Positions 19,408 through 28,530 of a stretch of 64,000 nucleotides of DNA are shown here, piece after piece; the stretch's first letter is position 1; every line of letters begins with the position of its first letter. The notes under the pieces were generated by a model. The model did not search any database and was not told where the DNA came from. It saw only the letters and a program-made list of their open reading frames with translations. The stretch is from Verrucomicrobiaceae bacterium (GTDB taxonomy: Bacteria > Pseudomonadota > Gammaproteobacteria > Pseudomonadales > CAMLJR01), in assembly GCA_028293825.1 (NCBI GenBank), contig JAQGNY010000026.1, positions 124,001 through 188,000 of the forward strand. Direction: 5' to 3'. A program made the translations under genes and the position numbers.

Positions 19408-19965
19408 ATGAAGCGTTATTATTTTGTGAACGACAATTTAAACGATTTGGAATCAATCGAAAGCGAGCTGGAGCAGCGGGGCATTACCACACTACAAATT
19501 CACGTGTTGAGTCAGCGCGACGCTGACGTGAAAATGCACAAATTAAATGAAGTTATTTCTTTTCTAAAGCACGATGTAGTGCGATCCGCCATTCTCGGCG
19601 CCGCTGTCGGTTTCGCCGCGTGTTTGTTAATTCTCTCCGTAGTACACACCACGGGACTTGCGAATAGCGCAGCAGGCTGGGCGCCGTTTCTATTTCTCGC
19701 GATAGTGCTATTGGGATTTTGCACATGGGAGGGCGGCTTAAAAGGCATTCAGGAACCGAACCATCGCTTCCGCCGTTTTCAAAAAGAATTGCAGGATGGC
19801 AAACATATTTTCTTTGTCGATGTCGATCCGAATGAAGAGCGCATTTTGCAACAGGTCGCGGCTTCGCATCCGAACCTGCAAGCGGCGGGGACGGAACCTG
19901 CCGGCGCACACTGGATTGTCGCGTGGCAACAGAAAGGTCTTAACTTCATCAAAGCATTGCCTTGA
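19408..19965 (+). CDS. Conserved membrane protein of unknown function
   Basis: 185 residues starting MKRYYFVNDN; ATG 19408 has AGGTG-type RBS spacing, and an upstream extension to 19372 is unlikely. An N-terminal cytoplasmic domain of about 60 residues (ESIESELEQRGI and QIHVLSQRDADV) resembles a small ferredoxin-like or ACT-like fold. Two transmembrane helices follow (about 60-83 and 93-112), then a C-terminal cytoplasmic domain (GIQEPNHRFRRFQKEL and HIFFVDVDPNEERIL). I recall this layout from conserved gammaproteobacterial proteins annotated inconsistently (for example as magnesium-transport-related), so I assign no function. A strong terminator follows at 19998. Confidence 0.8.
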   Translation: MKRYYFVNDNLNDLESIESELEQRGITTLQIHVLSQRDADVKMHKLNEVISFLKHDVVRSAILGAAVGFAACLLILSVVHTTGLANSAAGWAPFLFLAIVLLGFCTWEGGLKGIQEPNHRFRRFQKELQDGKHIFFVDVDPNEERILQQVAASHPNLQAAGTEPAGAHWIVAWQQKGLNFIKALP

Positions 19966-19997
19966 CGATTGTTGAATAAAATTAATTCCCAAATAAA

Positions 19998-20036
19998 ATC
20001 GGCGCCGATTAAATTAATTGGCGCCGATCTCTTTTC
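19998..20036 (+). terminator. Rho-independent terminator
   Basis: Perfect 9-bp stem ATCGGCGCC / GGCGCCGAT (19998-20006 and 20020-20028) with a 13-nt AT loop, followed by CTCTTTTCTCATTT. It lies 32 bp after the membrane-protein stop codon. On the other strand it sits just beyond the end of the convergent monooxygenase gene, so it may serve both. Confidence 0.75.
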
Positions 20037-20105
20037 TCATTTCGCTAATTGCACATCGCAATCTAAAATTCAGCTAATTGAGTTTCACCGATTATCTTTC
20101 AATAA

Positions 20106-21278
20106 CTAGCTTTCAATTAATAATTTGCCAAGATCGCCGCTGGTCGTCGCCGGATCGTTACCCGGATGAACGCGCGCCGCATTTAAATCCAACCAGAATC
20201 GCGTAAATGCGCTGTCGAGAAAAACCGAGCGCGCGCCGAGATGCGGCAATAAATTATCGACCAGTCCCGCGCAACGCCGAATGATCGAGGTGAGATGCAC
20301 GCGATGCTGCAGCGCTTCGGCCAATGTCATCGCTTCGCCGCTGGCGGCGCATTCCATCAAGCGCGCCACATTGCGGCGAAAGGTTTGATCGATTTCTTCG
20401 ATTTCACCTTTTGCCCGCGCCGCGATTTGCAATGCGGAAGTATCTACGCGTGCCTTGCCGCTCGGTGTCGCCAAGCGCGCACGCGTGATATCGAGAAATT
20501 CGCGCAGTGCACCGCGCGCGCCGCCGATGCCGAGCGATGCCACGGAGCAGGTAAATACATAAAGCCATGGCATGCGATACAGCGCGGCGTTATGCACTGA
20601 TAATTTCGACCCCGGCACAAATCCCTGTTCGGGTTTTAACGTGCGGTATTCGGGCACGATTGCATGCTCGATACGAATATCGTTGCTGCCGGTGCCGCGC
20701 AGACCAAAAGTATTCCATGTATCGACAATTTCGTAATCAATGCGCGGCACTAAAAATAAACGCATCTCCGGCGGCTCACCCGCGTTAAGCGGTGGGACCA
20801 ACGCACCGACCACTGCCCACTGCGCGTATTGCGAACCGCTCGAATACGGCCACTGACCGCTTAATTTAAATCCGCCCTCAACGCGCTCGGCTTTTCCAAT
20901 CGGTTGAAACGAAGACGACGCCAAAGCAGTTTCATCGCTGCCCCAAACATCTTCCTGCGCGCGCTCGTTGAACAGCGACAACATAAAACTTTGCACGCTC
21001 AATACGCCGAATACCCACGCGGTCGAAAGACATTGCTCCGCGAAAATATTTTCGACATCGATAAAAGCCTGCGGCGTGGTTTCGAAACCGCCCCAGCGCT
21101 TTGGTTGCAGCAAACGAAACAAACCGGCGTCTTTAATTGCCTCGATCGTTTCCGGCGCAATGCTGCGCTCGCTATCGATTTGCGCGGTGCGCTCTTTCAG
21201 CGTTGCAGCAATGCGATGAGCGCTCTGCAATAAATCGTCGGGCGTGATTTGGTTTATTCGAGTAGCTGCGTTAACCAC
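20106..21278 (-). CDS. HsaA-like flavin-dependent monooxygenase (acyl-CoA dehydrogenase fold)
   Basis: 390-residue protein of the acyl-CoA dehydrogenase superfamily. It lacks the usual catalytic glutamate context and better fits the two-component monooxygenase subgroup (HsaA, C2 hydroxylase). Supporting segments are LQPKRWGGFETTPQAFI, QWPYSSGSQYAQWAVVGA, WNTFGLRGTGSND and the C-terminal helix with R-VHPGND. These enzymes use reduced flavin from a separate reductase to hydroxylate aromatic or steroid-like substrates. GTG start at 21278 has GAGG 9 nt upstream. No flavin reductase gene is adjacent, so its partner is unknown. Substrate not assignable. Confidence 0.85.
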   Translation of the reverse strand: MVNAATRINQITPDDLLQSAHRIAATLKERTAQIDSERSIAPETIEAIKDAGLFRLLQPKRWGGFETTPQAFIDVENIFAEQCLSTAWVFGVLSVQSFMLSLFNERAQEDVWGSDETALASSSFQPIGKAERVEGGFKLSGQWPYSSGSQYAQWAVVGALVPPLNAGEPPEMRLFLVPRIDYEIVDTWNTFGLRGTGSNDIRIEHAIVPEYRTLKPEQGFVPGSKLSVHNAALYRMPWLYVFTCSVASLGIGGARGALREFLDITRARLATPSGKARVDTSALQIAARAKGEIEEIDQTFRRNVARLMECAASGEAMTLAEALQHRVHLTSIIRRCAGLVDNLLPHLGARSVFLDSAFTRFWLDLNAARVHPGNDPATTSGDLGKLLIES

Positions 21279-21458
21279 TTGGCGATACCTCGTGCGGACT
21301 AGCGATCGTAATAATTATTGGGCGTGCAGAATATCCGTTTACGTACGCGGCGAGAAATACATTTGGATGAGTTTTGCGGAAATCGGCCCGGGGAATAATT
21401 CGGGACAGCGTGCGGGATAACGCGCTTTAAATGCGGCGCTATTTGTCGACAATTAAAA

Positions 21459-22766
21459 TTACGTTGCCGCAGGCACGCGCGCGAATAATCCCAACGGCGA
21501 GGCCGCTTCGAATTCGGGAAAAATTTTCGTTAGCGGGTTTTTCGCAGCAGTCGGAGAATTGTTGTCGCCGCTGTGGGCAGCGAGAACCTCCGCAATAACT
21601 TGTCGATAATCGGTGGTCACCGCCAGATCGACACCTTCGTCGAGTTGCTTTTGCCCCAGTCCGGGCCATGTTCCGAACATGCGCCCTCCGGCGACGTTGC
21701 CGCCGAGAATGGCCATCACGCCGGCGCGGCCGTGATCGGTGCCATTGCTGCGGTTCGAGCGCAAACGACGGCCGAATTCGGTGGTCGTTATCACCACCAT
21801 CCGCGAGTGATAGGCGGCGGTGTCATTCCAAAATGCAGACAGCCCGGACGATAATTTTTCGACCAGATTTTTAAAGCGTCCCGGTTGATTTTCATGCGTG
21901 TCCCAGCCGCCCAGTTCGACGCTGACAGCGGTCAAACCGATATCCATTTTTATTAATTGCGCCGCGTTTTTGAGACCGCGCCCCAGCTCCGCGCCCGCCT
22001 CGTAATTGCTGTCGCCGCTCGGCTTGTACGCAATTATTTTGCCTTGTGCGTCGCGCCTTACGCGCTGGTCGATGGTTTGAATGGCCGCGAGCGTGCGCCG
22101 GCCCCAATCGCCGACCGCACCAGTCGCGGGGCGGTACAAATCGTCCAATAAATTCGCCACCACCGGACCGCCGGGCACGCTGAATCCATAATCCAGCGTC
22201 GGCACCGCGAGCGCCGCGGAATAATTCGTGAGCTCACCGCTGACGGCATTGGCAACCGATATCGCGCCGGTCGTTGCGACCGCCGGACGCTGCTCCAGAT
22301 AGCGCGCCAGCCACCCGGAATCGGTGCGCGCGAATGCGGTCTGCGTGGCCACACCGCGTTCGATCATATCGGTGGCGACAAAATGGCTGCGCGTTTCATT
22401 GGTGAGACCGACCGCGTGCACAAATGCCAATTGGCCTTGCGTATAGATGTCGGCAAGTCCCTTCGCTGCGGCATGCAAGCGAAAATCGAGCGCCGGATCG
22501 AGCCCGTTATCGAGATGAAACCCGGCGTTGCCGCCATCGGCGTCGACACGTAAATCCGCGTTGCGTGCGGCGATAAATGTCGCATCGTTGGCGGGCGAAA
22601 TTAAATTGAAGCCATCGCAGCCGCCGCGCAAATGCACCACCACCAAAATCATCGGTTCGGCACCGTCCGCCGCGAACGCCAGCGTACGCAGACCGAGCGT
22701 TGGCACACCGAGCGCCAGTGAAGTGATAGCACTGCGTTGCAGAAATTCGCGGCGGCTCAGGGTCAT
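21459..22766 (-). CDS. DUF1501 protein, Tat-exported
   Basis: 435 residues with a twin-arginine signal (SRREFLQRSAITSLALG), so export of a folded protein to the periplasm is expected. The body fits DUF1501, a sulfatase/alkaline-phosphatase-fold family: LVVVHLRGGCDGFN, ETRSHFVATDMIERG, GGWDTHENQPGRF, TEFGRRLRSN and GTDHGRAGVMAILGG are typical metal-site segments. Enzymatic activity is not established for the family. It lies 109 bp downstream of the DUF1800 gene on the same strand; the two families are very often paired. RBS GAGGAAA precedes ATG 22766. Confidence 0.9.
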   Translation of the reverse strand: MTLSRREFLQRSAITSLALGVPTLGLRTLAFAADGAEPMILVVVHLRGGCDGFNLISPANDATFIAARNADLRVDADGGNAGFHLDNGLDPALDFRLHAAAKGLADIYTQGQLAFVHAVGLTNETRSHFVATDMIERGVATQTAFARTDSGWLARYLEQRPAVATTGAISVANAVSGELTNYSAALAVPTLDYGFSVPGGPVVANLLDDLYRPATGAVGDWGRRTLAAIQTIDQRVRRDAQGKIIAYKPSGDSNYEAGAELGRGLKNAAQLIKMDIGLTAVSVELGGWDTHENQPGRFKNLVEKLSSGLSAFWNDTAAYHSRMVVITTTEFGRRLRSNRSNGTDHGRAGVMAILGGNVAGGRMFGTWPGLGQKQLDEGVDLAVTTDYRQVIAEVLAAHSGDNNSPTAAKNPLTKIFPEFEAASPLGLFARVPAAT

Positions 22767-22797
22767 ATCAATTTCCTCGCGGTGAATTTCACTCTGG

Positions 22798-22854
22798 GAA
22801 TGTTTCTATATGAAATGTTTCTACGTGAATTGTTAGCGATGAATTTGCACTGAC
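22798..22854. repeat. Degenerate 14-15-bp tandem repeat
   Basis: Four units beginning GAATGTTTCTATAT, GAAATGTTTCTACGT, GAATTGTTAGCGAT, GAATTTGCACTGAC, lying between the DUF1800 and DUF1501 genes. Only the first two are close matches. Function unknown. Confidence 0.5.
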
Positions 22855-22875
22855 GGCGATGGATAATTTCGCGCG

Positions 22876-24558
22876 TTACGCCAGCAACGCTTCGGGTACC
22901 AGCGCGCACAAACCGGCAAGGCGGGCGAGTCGTTTCTGTCGTTCGCCGCCGGGCGGTGCCACCGGTTTATCCAGCGCCCAGCCGGTACTCGCGGCAATCG
23001 CGTGCTGTTGTTGCGCGGAGCTCGCGCCAATTAAATTATTCAGCCAATACCCGCTCGCCGCTTCCGGCGTAAGCACATTTAATTGTTCCAACAGCGCAAT
23101 CGGAATCGTGCCGTTTTTCCAATTATTGTTGGCAAGGCCGAGCATTAAACCCCAGCGCTGGCGCAGCGCACTGGCGCTGATTAAATAGCTGTCGTCGTCG
23201 GGAAATCCATTCGGTGTCGGCCAGCCGAACAGGCGTTGGCCGCAACCGGATAATTGATTGACCAGTCCTTCGCTCGGGGTGAAATCCATGCCGGTCGCGC
23301 GCACGAAACTTGCCATTGCATTCAGCGGCCGTTGAATTTTCGGTGCGCGTTTATCGAATTCGGCGGCAAGCACAATCGCTTTGATCGTGCGCGCGATTTG
23401 ATCGCTGCGTTGGCGATTGTCGCGAAAGACTGTCGCCGCCATTTTTACCGTTGGTTCGGACACCGACGCGCCAATCAAACGCACGCATAATTTGCGCGCA
23501 ACAAAATTGGCAGTGGCCGGATGCGCGGCGACCAGATCCAACACTTTGCGACCATCGGCGAGCGCTGCCTGAAACGGATCGAAATCCTGCGCCAGCACGC
23601 GCTTCTGATTGCCGTCGTGCCAGCCTTCGACATAAATAAAACGGCCGGTATTCGGCAATTGTGTGCGGTTATCGACGCGCGTGCCGTCGGCAACGGTCCA
23701 GCCGGTAAATGCGCGTGCCGCTTCGTAAACATCCTGATCGATATAGCCGCTCGGTTTGCCGTTGAGCGCACCGGGCACATCGCGCCAGCGGTCGTAACGA
23801 TCGTTCAAATACGCCGCGCTGCCGAGCGTGTGCAATTCGAATAATTCGCGCGCGTAATTTTCATTGGCGGCACCGGCGCGCGACGAGCGATTCGATAAAT
23901 AAAATTGCATCGCGGTGCTCGTTGCGACCGCTTCCAAAAATTCGCGAAAATTACCGAATGCGTGCGCGCGAATAACATCGCGGTCGTAACTCGGCAGTGC
24001 CGCGGTAATTTGATCGCTCGAATACGCATCGACATTGAAATGATCGTGCCAAAAATTGACTATGACTTCGCGCAACTGCCAGCGGCTATAAACAGCGCGC
24101 AGCAAGGTCGCTGCGATCACTTCGTCGCGCGGGCGACGCCGTGCAGCGTTATCCATGGCGACGCTGCGATCGACAACTTTCCACGCCGTTTCGATCGGCG
24201 CCTGCACATACATTAATTGGCCTTGCTCATCAACGGCGGGCCATGACTGCACGACGCCATTGGGCGCCGGCGTATTCGGCCCGGCCGCATATTTGATCGG
24301 TAATTTCAGCGCATCGAGACGGCGTTTTAAATCGACATCGGCACTGTCATCCGGCGCGAGCTGCGCATCGAGCCAGCCGTGCAGACCGAGCGTGTTGAGC
24401 CAGCCGACATCGCCCAGACGCGGCCCGTAGGTAAGCCTGCGCAATAACGCGACGGCTTCGCGATTATTTGTCGCCTCGGTATTTGCCGGAGACGAATCGC
24501 TACTTTTTGTTGCTGTATTCGTTGCTGAAGAAGAAGCCTCAACGCGCGTCGGTGTCAT
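22876..24558 (-). CDS. DUF1800 domain protein
   Basis: 560 residues. An N-terminal Ser/Thr-rich stretch (about 1-32) precedes the DUF1800 domain, recognisable by REAVALLRRLTYGPR, LREVIVNFWHDHFNV, YARELFELHTLGS, ARAFTGWTV and the C-terminal GCGQRLFGWPTPNGFPDD. Role not established; these proteins are exported or surface-linked in some bacteria and almost always neighbour DUF1501 proteins, as here. I see no clear signal peptide from ATG 24558. RBS AAAGGA is present. Transcribed first in the pair. The Ser/Thr-rich start is a possible linker or mis-annotated leader. Confidence 0.9.
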   Translation of the reverse strand: MTPTRVEASSSATNTATKSSDSSPANTEATNNREAVALLRRLTYGPRLGDVGWLNTLGLHGWLDAQLAPDDSADVDLKRRLDALKLPIKYAAGPNTPAPNGVVQSWPAVDEQGQLMYVQAPIETAWKVVDRSVAMDNAARRRPRDEVIAATLLRAVYSRWQLREVIVNFWHDHFNVDAYSSDQITAALPSYDRDVIRAHAFGNFREFLEAVATSTAMQFYLSNRSSRAGAANENYARELFELHTLGSAAYLNDRYDRWRDVPGALNGKPSGYIDQDVYEAARAFTGWTVADGTRVDNRTQLPNTGRFIYVEGWHDGNQKRVLAQDFDPFQAALADGRKVLDLVAAHPATANFVARKLCVRLIGASVSEPTVKMAATVFRDNRQRSDQIARTIKAIVLAAEFDKRAPKIQRPLNAMASFVRATGMDFTPSEGLVNQLSGCGQRLFGWPTPNGFPDDDSYLISASALRQRWGLMLGLANNNWKNGTIPIALLEQLNVLTPEAASGYWLNNLIGASSAQQQHAIAASTGWALDKPVAPPGGERQKRLARLAGLCALVPEALLA

Positions 24559-24858
24559 GCGGTCGATCCTTTCTCTGTGTTTTAAAACCTCTGAGCTTTA
24601 AAACGATTTCTGCGTTTTTAAAGCGGTAATTTGCCGCGTGTTGCTGGCGCAATTTATCGCGTCGCTGCGCGGCGACAATTCACGCACGCTCTGTTAAAAA
24701 TCTCGGCCTGTGAAAGCGTCACTGCTTGTTGAGAGCCTTTGATAAGACTCTCTTTGCTAAGAGACTTTTTACTAAGAGTCCCTTAGCTAAGAGTCGCGGC
24801 GAATGGCTTTGTTCAACCGCTCGTTATTGCGATGGCACGTTTTCAAATTGAAATGCGG
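24559..24858. other. Intergenic with 15-bp tandem repeat
   Basis: 300 bp without a gene upstream of DUF1800. At 24741-24800 it carries four 15-bp units with the shared core TAAGA(G/C): GATAAGACTCTCTTT, GCTAAGAGACTTTTT, ACTAAGAGTCCCTTA, GCTAAGAGTCGCGGC. It should also contain the DUF1800 promoter. Confidence 0.6.
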
Positions 24859-25341
24859 TTAGCGCTTCAGATCCGCGATGGCGCGATCGGTTGCATGCCA
24901 CGCCGCATCGATATGTTGCAATGCGCGCTGCTGTAAACCACGCGTGTACGGATCGTCTTCGGTATGCGCAACATCTTCATGCACATGCTGTAGCAATTTC
25001 GCCGCATCGCGCAAACGACCCTGGCGATTTAAATTCGCATCGATCGGCGTGTGATCGTTAATATCTTTGCCGTCTTCAATCGCCGCCTTTTTAATTTCAT
25101 TGAGCGCTGCGCCAATTTCATCCAGCGCGATATGTTCGTTTTCATCCATCGCATAATTTTCCGCAGGGCGATGTTGAATTAACCAATGCGCCGCGCGTAA
25201 ATCCGCTAACGCATGCAAATACGCCGGATGTTGATCGGGACGATAATGTTCGGCGCGCGGCTGCGGGCGCTCCGCAACACAGGCGCTAACGCTAAGTGTG
25301 GTGACGGCGGCAAGCAGTGAAGCGCGTAGAAAATAATTCAT
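24859..25341 (-). CDS. Predicted lipoprotein, helical, unknown function
   Basis: 160 residues from ATG 25341 (RBS GAGAAC). Lipoprotein signal: hydrophobic LLAAVTTLSVSAC with Cys near residue 21, so it is probably membrane-anchored. The mature part is almost entirely helical and rich in His, Ala and charged residues: YLHALADLRAAHWLIQHRP, EIGAALNEIKKAAIEDGKD, RDAAKLLQHVHEDVAH and ALQHIDAAWHATDRAI. A bundle of four helices is likely. Histidine-rich helices of this kind occur in metal- or stress-linked periplasmic proteins, but I do not recognise a family with confidence. The next gene upstream on the strand also encodes a small lipoprotein. Confidence 0.7.
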   Translation of the reverse strand: MNYFLRASLLAAVTTLSVSACVAERPQPRAEHYRPDQHPAYLHALADLRAAHWLIQHRPAENYAMDENEHIALDEIGAALNEIKKAAIEDGKDINDHTPIDANLNRQGRLRDAAKLLQHVHEDVAHTEDDPYTRGLQQRALQHIDAAWHATDRAIADLKR

Positions 25342-25489
25342 TGTTGTTCTCGCATTGTTCGAATATTTAATTAAGAAAAAATTTAGAGAGCCGAGTCTGC
25401 GCATGAAAGCCTGACAACGAGCTGCCAGCGCTCGTTGTCAGTGCACCCGCATGAGACGCAGTGCGCACATTAATTAGCAGCGATCCCGA

Positions 25490-25690
25490 TTAGCAGCGAT
25501 CATCATGCCCGCGCTCGTAATGGTCATAGTGGTGCGGGCCGCGATAAATCGGGCGATAGCCAATCGGCTCGACCACACAGGCGCTTAATAAACTGCTCGC
25601 CGCTAATACAAGCGCAATCAGTTTTACGCGGTGCGTCACTTTCGACGAATTCATTTTCAACGACGCTTCTTTTAACGAACCAGTGTTCAT
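25490..25690 (-). CDS. Small lipoprotein, unknown function
   Basis: 66 residues from ATG 25690, chosen because GGTAGAG lies about 7 nt upstream; longer upstream starts lack this. A second ATG at 25654 is possible. Lipobox LSAC after VKLIALVLAASSL. The short mature part (about 30 residues) is rich in Tyr, His and Arg (YRPIYRGPHHYDHYERGHDD) and may bind metal or simply be disordered. Sits 148 bp upstream of the larger lipoprotein gene on the same strand. Small size makes it easy to miss. Confidence 0.6.
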   Translation of the reverse strand: MNTGSLKEASLKMNSSKVTHRVKLIALVLAASSLLSACVVEPIGYRPIYRGPHHYDHYERGHDDRC

Positions 25691-26077
25691 GATTTTCTCT
25701 ACCTTCATCGAGGATTTTTTCGAGCGCATCGATAAAAAGATTTGCTCTACTTGGAATCGAGAATAGAGATTTCGCACTGAACGGCAGATTAATCAAAAGT
25801 GCAAAGATTAAGATCGTCAATGAAGCGAGAATTTCTGCGCGCGCTGTAAATAGAACATGGTACGGAGCGACCCATACTGAAAGAGCAATACCGAAAGAGC
25901 AGTGCGGAAAGAGTGGAGCAGATAGCGTGCAATAAGAGGGCGGAAATTAATTTGTAAAAAGCAGCAATGGCTATGCCGTACGTTGAGAAAATAATTCAAC
26001 AAAATACGGCAATGATTTTTCTAGCTGCAACGCTCGTCTCTTTTATCCTAATTAACACTTTTCTTATTGCAATGAAC
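25691..26077. other. Intergenic gap with 14-bp tandem repeat
   Basis: 387 bp without a convincing gene. It holds three 14-bp units at 25876-25917 (ACTGAAAGAGCAAT, ACCGAAAGAGCAGT, GCGGAAAGAGTGGA). A plus-strand frame from 25967 begins with a hydrophobic stretch but runs into the antisense of the aldo/keto reductase gene, so I do not call it. Confidence 0.55.
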
Positions 26078-27112
26078 TTACACCGGCGGCGGATTGCGCT
26101 CGGCAAAACCGCCACCGCCCCAATACGGATAATAGGGATACGGCGGCGTTACATAACTGGCTTTATCCAAACGCACGATTTGTTCCGGCGTAAGATTCCA
26201 GCCCACCGCGCACAGATTTTGTTGCAGCTGTTGTTCGTTGCGTGCACCGATTAATACGCTGGCAACAGTAGGGCGCTGCAACAGCCAATTCAACGCAATT
26301 TGCGGAATGGTTTTATCGGTTTCAGCGGCGATTTCATCGAGCACATCGACCACCCGATACAGACGCTCCTGCTCGACCGGCGGACCGAAATCGGCGCTCT
26401 CATGCAGACGGCTCGACGCCGGCAGCGGTTGGCCGCGCCGAATCTTGCCGGTCAAGCGGCCCCAGCCGAGCGGACTCCACACCAGCGCGCCGATGCCTTG
26501 ATCGACGCCCAGCGGCATCAGCTCCCACTCGTAATCGCGGCCGAGCAGTGAGTAGTACGTTTGATTCGCCACGAAGCGCGCGTAACCGTAACGCTCGGCG
26601 ACCGCCTGCGATTTCATCAACTGCCAGCCGGAGAAATTAGACGCGCCGATGTAACGCACTTTGCCGGCGCGCACCAGATCGTCGAGCGTCGCCATCACAC
26701 TCTCGACCGGGGTCATCGCGTCGAAGTGATGCAATTGCAGAATGTCGATGTAGTCCGTGCCGAGCCGCCGTAGTGCGTCATCGGTGGCCTTGAGCAAATG
26801 ATGGCGCGAGGCGCCGACATCGTTCGGCCCATCGCCGAGCCGCAGCGTCAGCTTGGTCGAAATAATCGCCTTGTCGCGACGGCCCTTGAGCGCGGCGCCG
26901 AGAATCGTTTCCGACGCACCATCGGAATACACATCGGCGGTATCGAACAGATTCACCCCGGCATCGAGGCAGATATCGACCAGCCGTTTCGCCTCGCGCT
27001 CGTCGGTGTGACCCCACGCGCCAAACAGCGGACCGGTGCCGCCGAAGGTGCCGGTGCCGAAACTTAAGGCCGGCACTTTGAAGCCGGAGTTGCCTAGAAA
27101 ACGGTATTCCAT
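26078..27112 (-). CDS. Aldo/keto reductase
   Basis: 344 residues, starting MEYRFLGNSGFKVPALSFG, typical of the AKR11/12-like 'voltage-gated-channel beta-like' group. NADP-dependent carbonyl reductase fold with the tetrad residues Asp and Tyr in FDTADVYSDGASE, Lys in IISTKLTLR and His in ILQLHHFDAMTP. The VRYIGASNFSGWQL segment and the C-terminal cofactor motif SVLIGARNEQQLQQN are clear. RBS AAGGAG lies 7 nt before ATG 27112; the longer open frame to 27487 overlaps the MFS gene and is rejected. It follows the MFS exporter by 76 bp in the same direction, so likely one operon under the divergent LysR. Confidence 0.93.
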   Translation of the reverse strand: MEYRFLGNSGFKVPALSFGTGTFGGTGPLFGAWGHTDEREAKRLVDICLDAGVNLFDTADVYSDGASETILGAALKGRRDKAIISTKLTLRLGDGPNDVGASRHHLLKATDDALRRLGTDYIDILQLHHFDAMTPVESVMATLDDLVRAGKVRYIGASNFSGWQLMKSQAVAERYGYARFVANQTYYSLLGRDYEWELMPLGVDQGIGALVWSPLGWGRLTGKIRRGQPLPASSRLHESADFGPPVEQERLYRVVDVLDEIAAETDKTIPQIALNWLLQRPTVASVLIGARNEQQLQQNLCAVGWNLTPEQIVRLDKASYVTPPYPYYPYWGGGGFAERNPPPV

Positions 27113-27188
27113 GTCTTGCTCCTTAGCTGTGAAGAATTCGAGCGAGCTGAACTCGAACGTGCTCTGAATTCGTGAATTGGATACAGCC

Positions 27189-28409
27189 TTAAGCGGCGAC
27201 GACCTGCGCCGTGCGTGCCGAACGCACGCTGAACAAAGCAAGCAACAGCCCGGCGCCGGAAATTGCGGCGGCGATAATCGGCAGCCCAGCCAAACCCGGG
27301 CCGTGATCGAGAGTGACGCCGCCGACCCACGCGCCGAATGCATTGCCGAGATTAAACGCAGCGATATTAAGACTCGATGCCAGCGTACGACCGGCACTGC
27401 CGGCCTGTTCCAACACGCGCAGTTGCAACGGCGCCACAGTTGAGAAGGCGGCCATACCGAGTAGACCGATGAAAATGACCGCCGCAATTTTCGCGTGAAT
27501 CGCCAAACCCATCGCCAGCAACGCGACGGTCAACAATGCTAGCGTAACGACCAATGCACGCGTCAGACCGCGATCGGCAAATTTGCCGCCGGCGATATTA
27601 CCGATCGACAAGCCGGCGCCGAACACCAGCAACACCGCCGACACCACGCCGCTGGAAAAGCCGGTGATCTGCGTCAGCAGCGGCTGAATATACGTGAACA
27701 CCGTGAACAGGCCGGCGAAGCCGAGCACGGTAGTGAGCAGGCCCAGTTGCACCTGCGGTCGTTTTAACACGGCCAACTCATCGCGCAGCGCAACCGGGGC
27801 GACGCCGGCGCCGACATGACGCGGCACGAACAGCGCGAGGATGACCAAGGCGACGATGCCGATCACTGCGACGGCCCAAAACGCCGCGCGCCAACCGAGC
27901 AGCAACCCGAGCCAGGAGCCGAACGGCACCCCCAACAGTGTTGCGATGGTAAGGCCTGCAAACATCATCGCGATGGCCGAGGCGCGTTTGTCTTCCGCCA
28001 CCAGTCCGGTCGCCACAATCGAGCCGACCCCAAAGAAGGTTCCGTGCGCGAGCGAAGTAAGCACTCGCGCGGCCATTTGCATTTCGTAGTTAGGGGCCAG
28101 CGCGCAGGCCAGATTGCCGAGCGTGAAGATCGCCATCAAGCCGAGCAACACCGCCTTGCGCGGCAACCGCCGCGTCGCCAGCGTCAGCACCGGTGCGCCG
28201 ACAAAAACACCGAGCGCATAGCCGGACACCAGCAATCCGGCCGCCGACACCGACACATGCATATCGGCGGCGACCTGCAGCAGCAGACCCATGATGATGA
28301 ATTCGGTAGTGCCGATGCCGAACGCGCCGGCGGTCAGCGCGTAAACCGCCAGCGGCGTGCGACCGGCGCTAGCCGATTGAGCGGATTTGGATGGCAGGGA
28401 TGAGGGCAT
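27189..28409 (-). CDS. MFS exporter (DHA1, AraJ-like)
   Basis: 406 residues with about 12 transmembrane helices. Family marks: AFGIGTTEFIIMGLL in TM1, the loop after TM2 (LATRRLPRKAVLLGLM) and a C-terminal half repeating the six-helix pattern. Proton-driven efflux of sugars or small drugs is the usual role of this branch. Start ATG 28409 has GGAG 7 nt upstream; longer open frame to 28904 overlaps the LysR gene and is rejected. It is divergent from LysR (121 bp between starts) and followed by an aldo/keto reductase gene, a common arrangement in which the LysR regulator controls the exporter. Confidence 0.92.
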   Translation of the reverse strand: MPSSLPSKSAQSASAGRTPLAVYALTAGAFGIGTTEFIIMGLLLQVAADMHVSVSAAGLLVSGYALGVFVGAPVLTLATRRLPRKAVLLGLMAIFTLGNLACALAPNYEMQMAARVLTSLAHGTFFGVGSIVATGLVAEDKRASAIAMMFAGLTIATLLGVPFGSWLGLLLGWRAAFWAVAVIGIVALVILALFVPRHVGAGVAPVALRDELAVLKRPQVQLGLLTTVLGFAGLFTVFTYIQPLLTQITGFSSGVVSAVLLVFGAGLSIGNIAGGKFADRGLTRALVVTLALLTVALLAMGLAIHAKIAAVIFIGLLGMAAFSTVAPLQLRVLEQAGSAGRTLASSLNIAAFNLGNAFGAWVGGVTLDHGPGLAGLPIIAAAISGAGLLLALFSVRSARTAQVVAA

Positions 28410-28530
28410 GGCGGTCTCCGGTAGCGAATGACTGCAGCCTATGCGCTTGTACTGTCGCGAAACACCGGCGCTAGAATGAAGCACTTTCAATAATCGGTTG
28501 ATAACGGCTCGAGCACCGGGCGGGGAAACG
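28410..28530. promoter_or_regulatory. Divergent promoter, MFS exporter and LysR regulator
   Basis: 121-bp gap between divergent starts, where a LysR-type protein normally binds and controls both directions. I do not see a T-N11-A box clear enough to mark. Confidence 0.5.

Noticed and set aside
25967-26254. Small membrane-protein gene on the plus strand
   Set aside because: Only the first ~40 residues look like a membrane helix; the rest is antisense to the aldo/keto reductase gene, and there is no good RBS.
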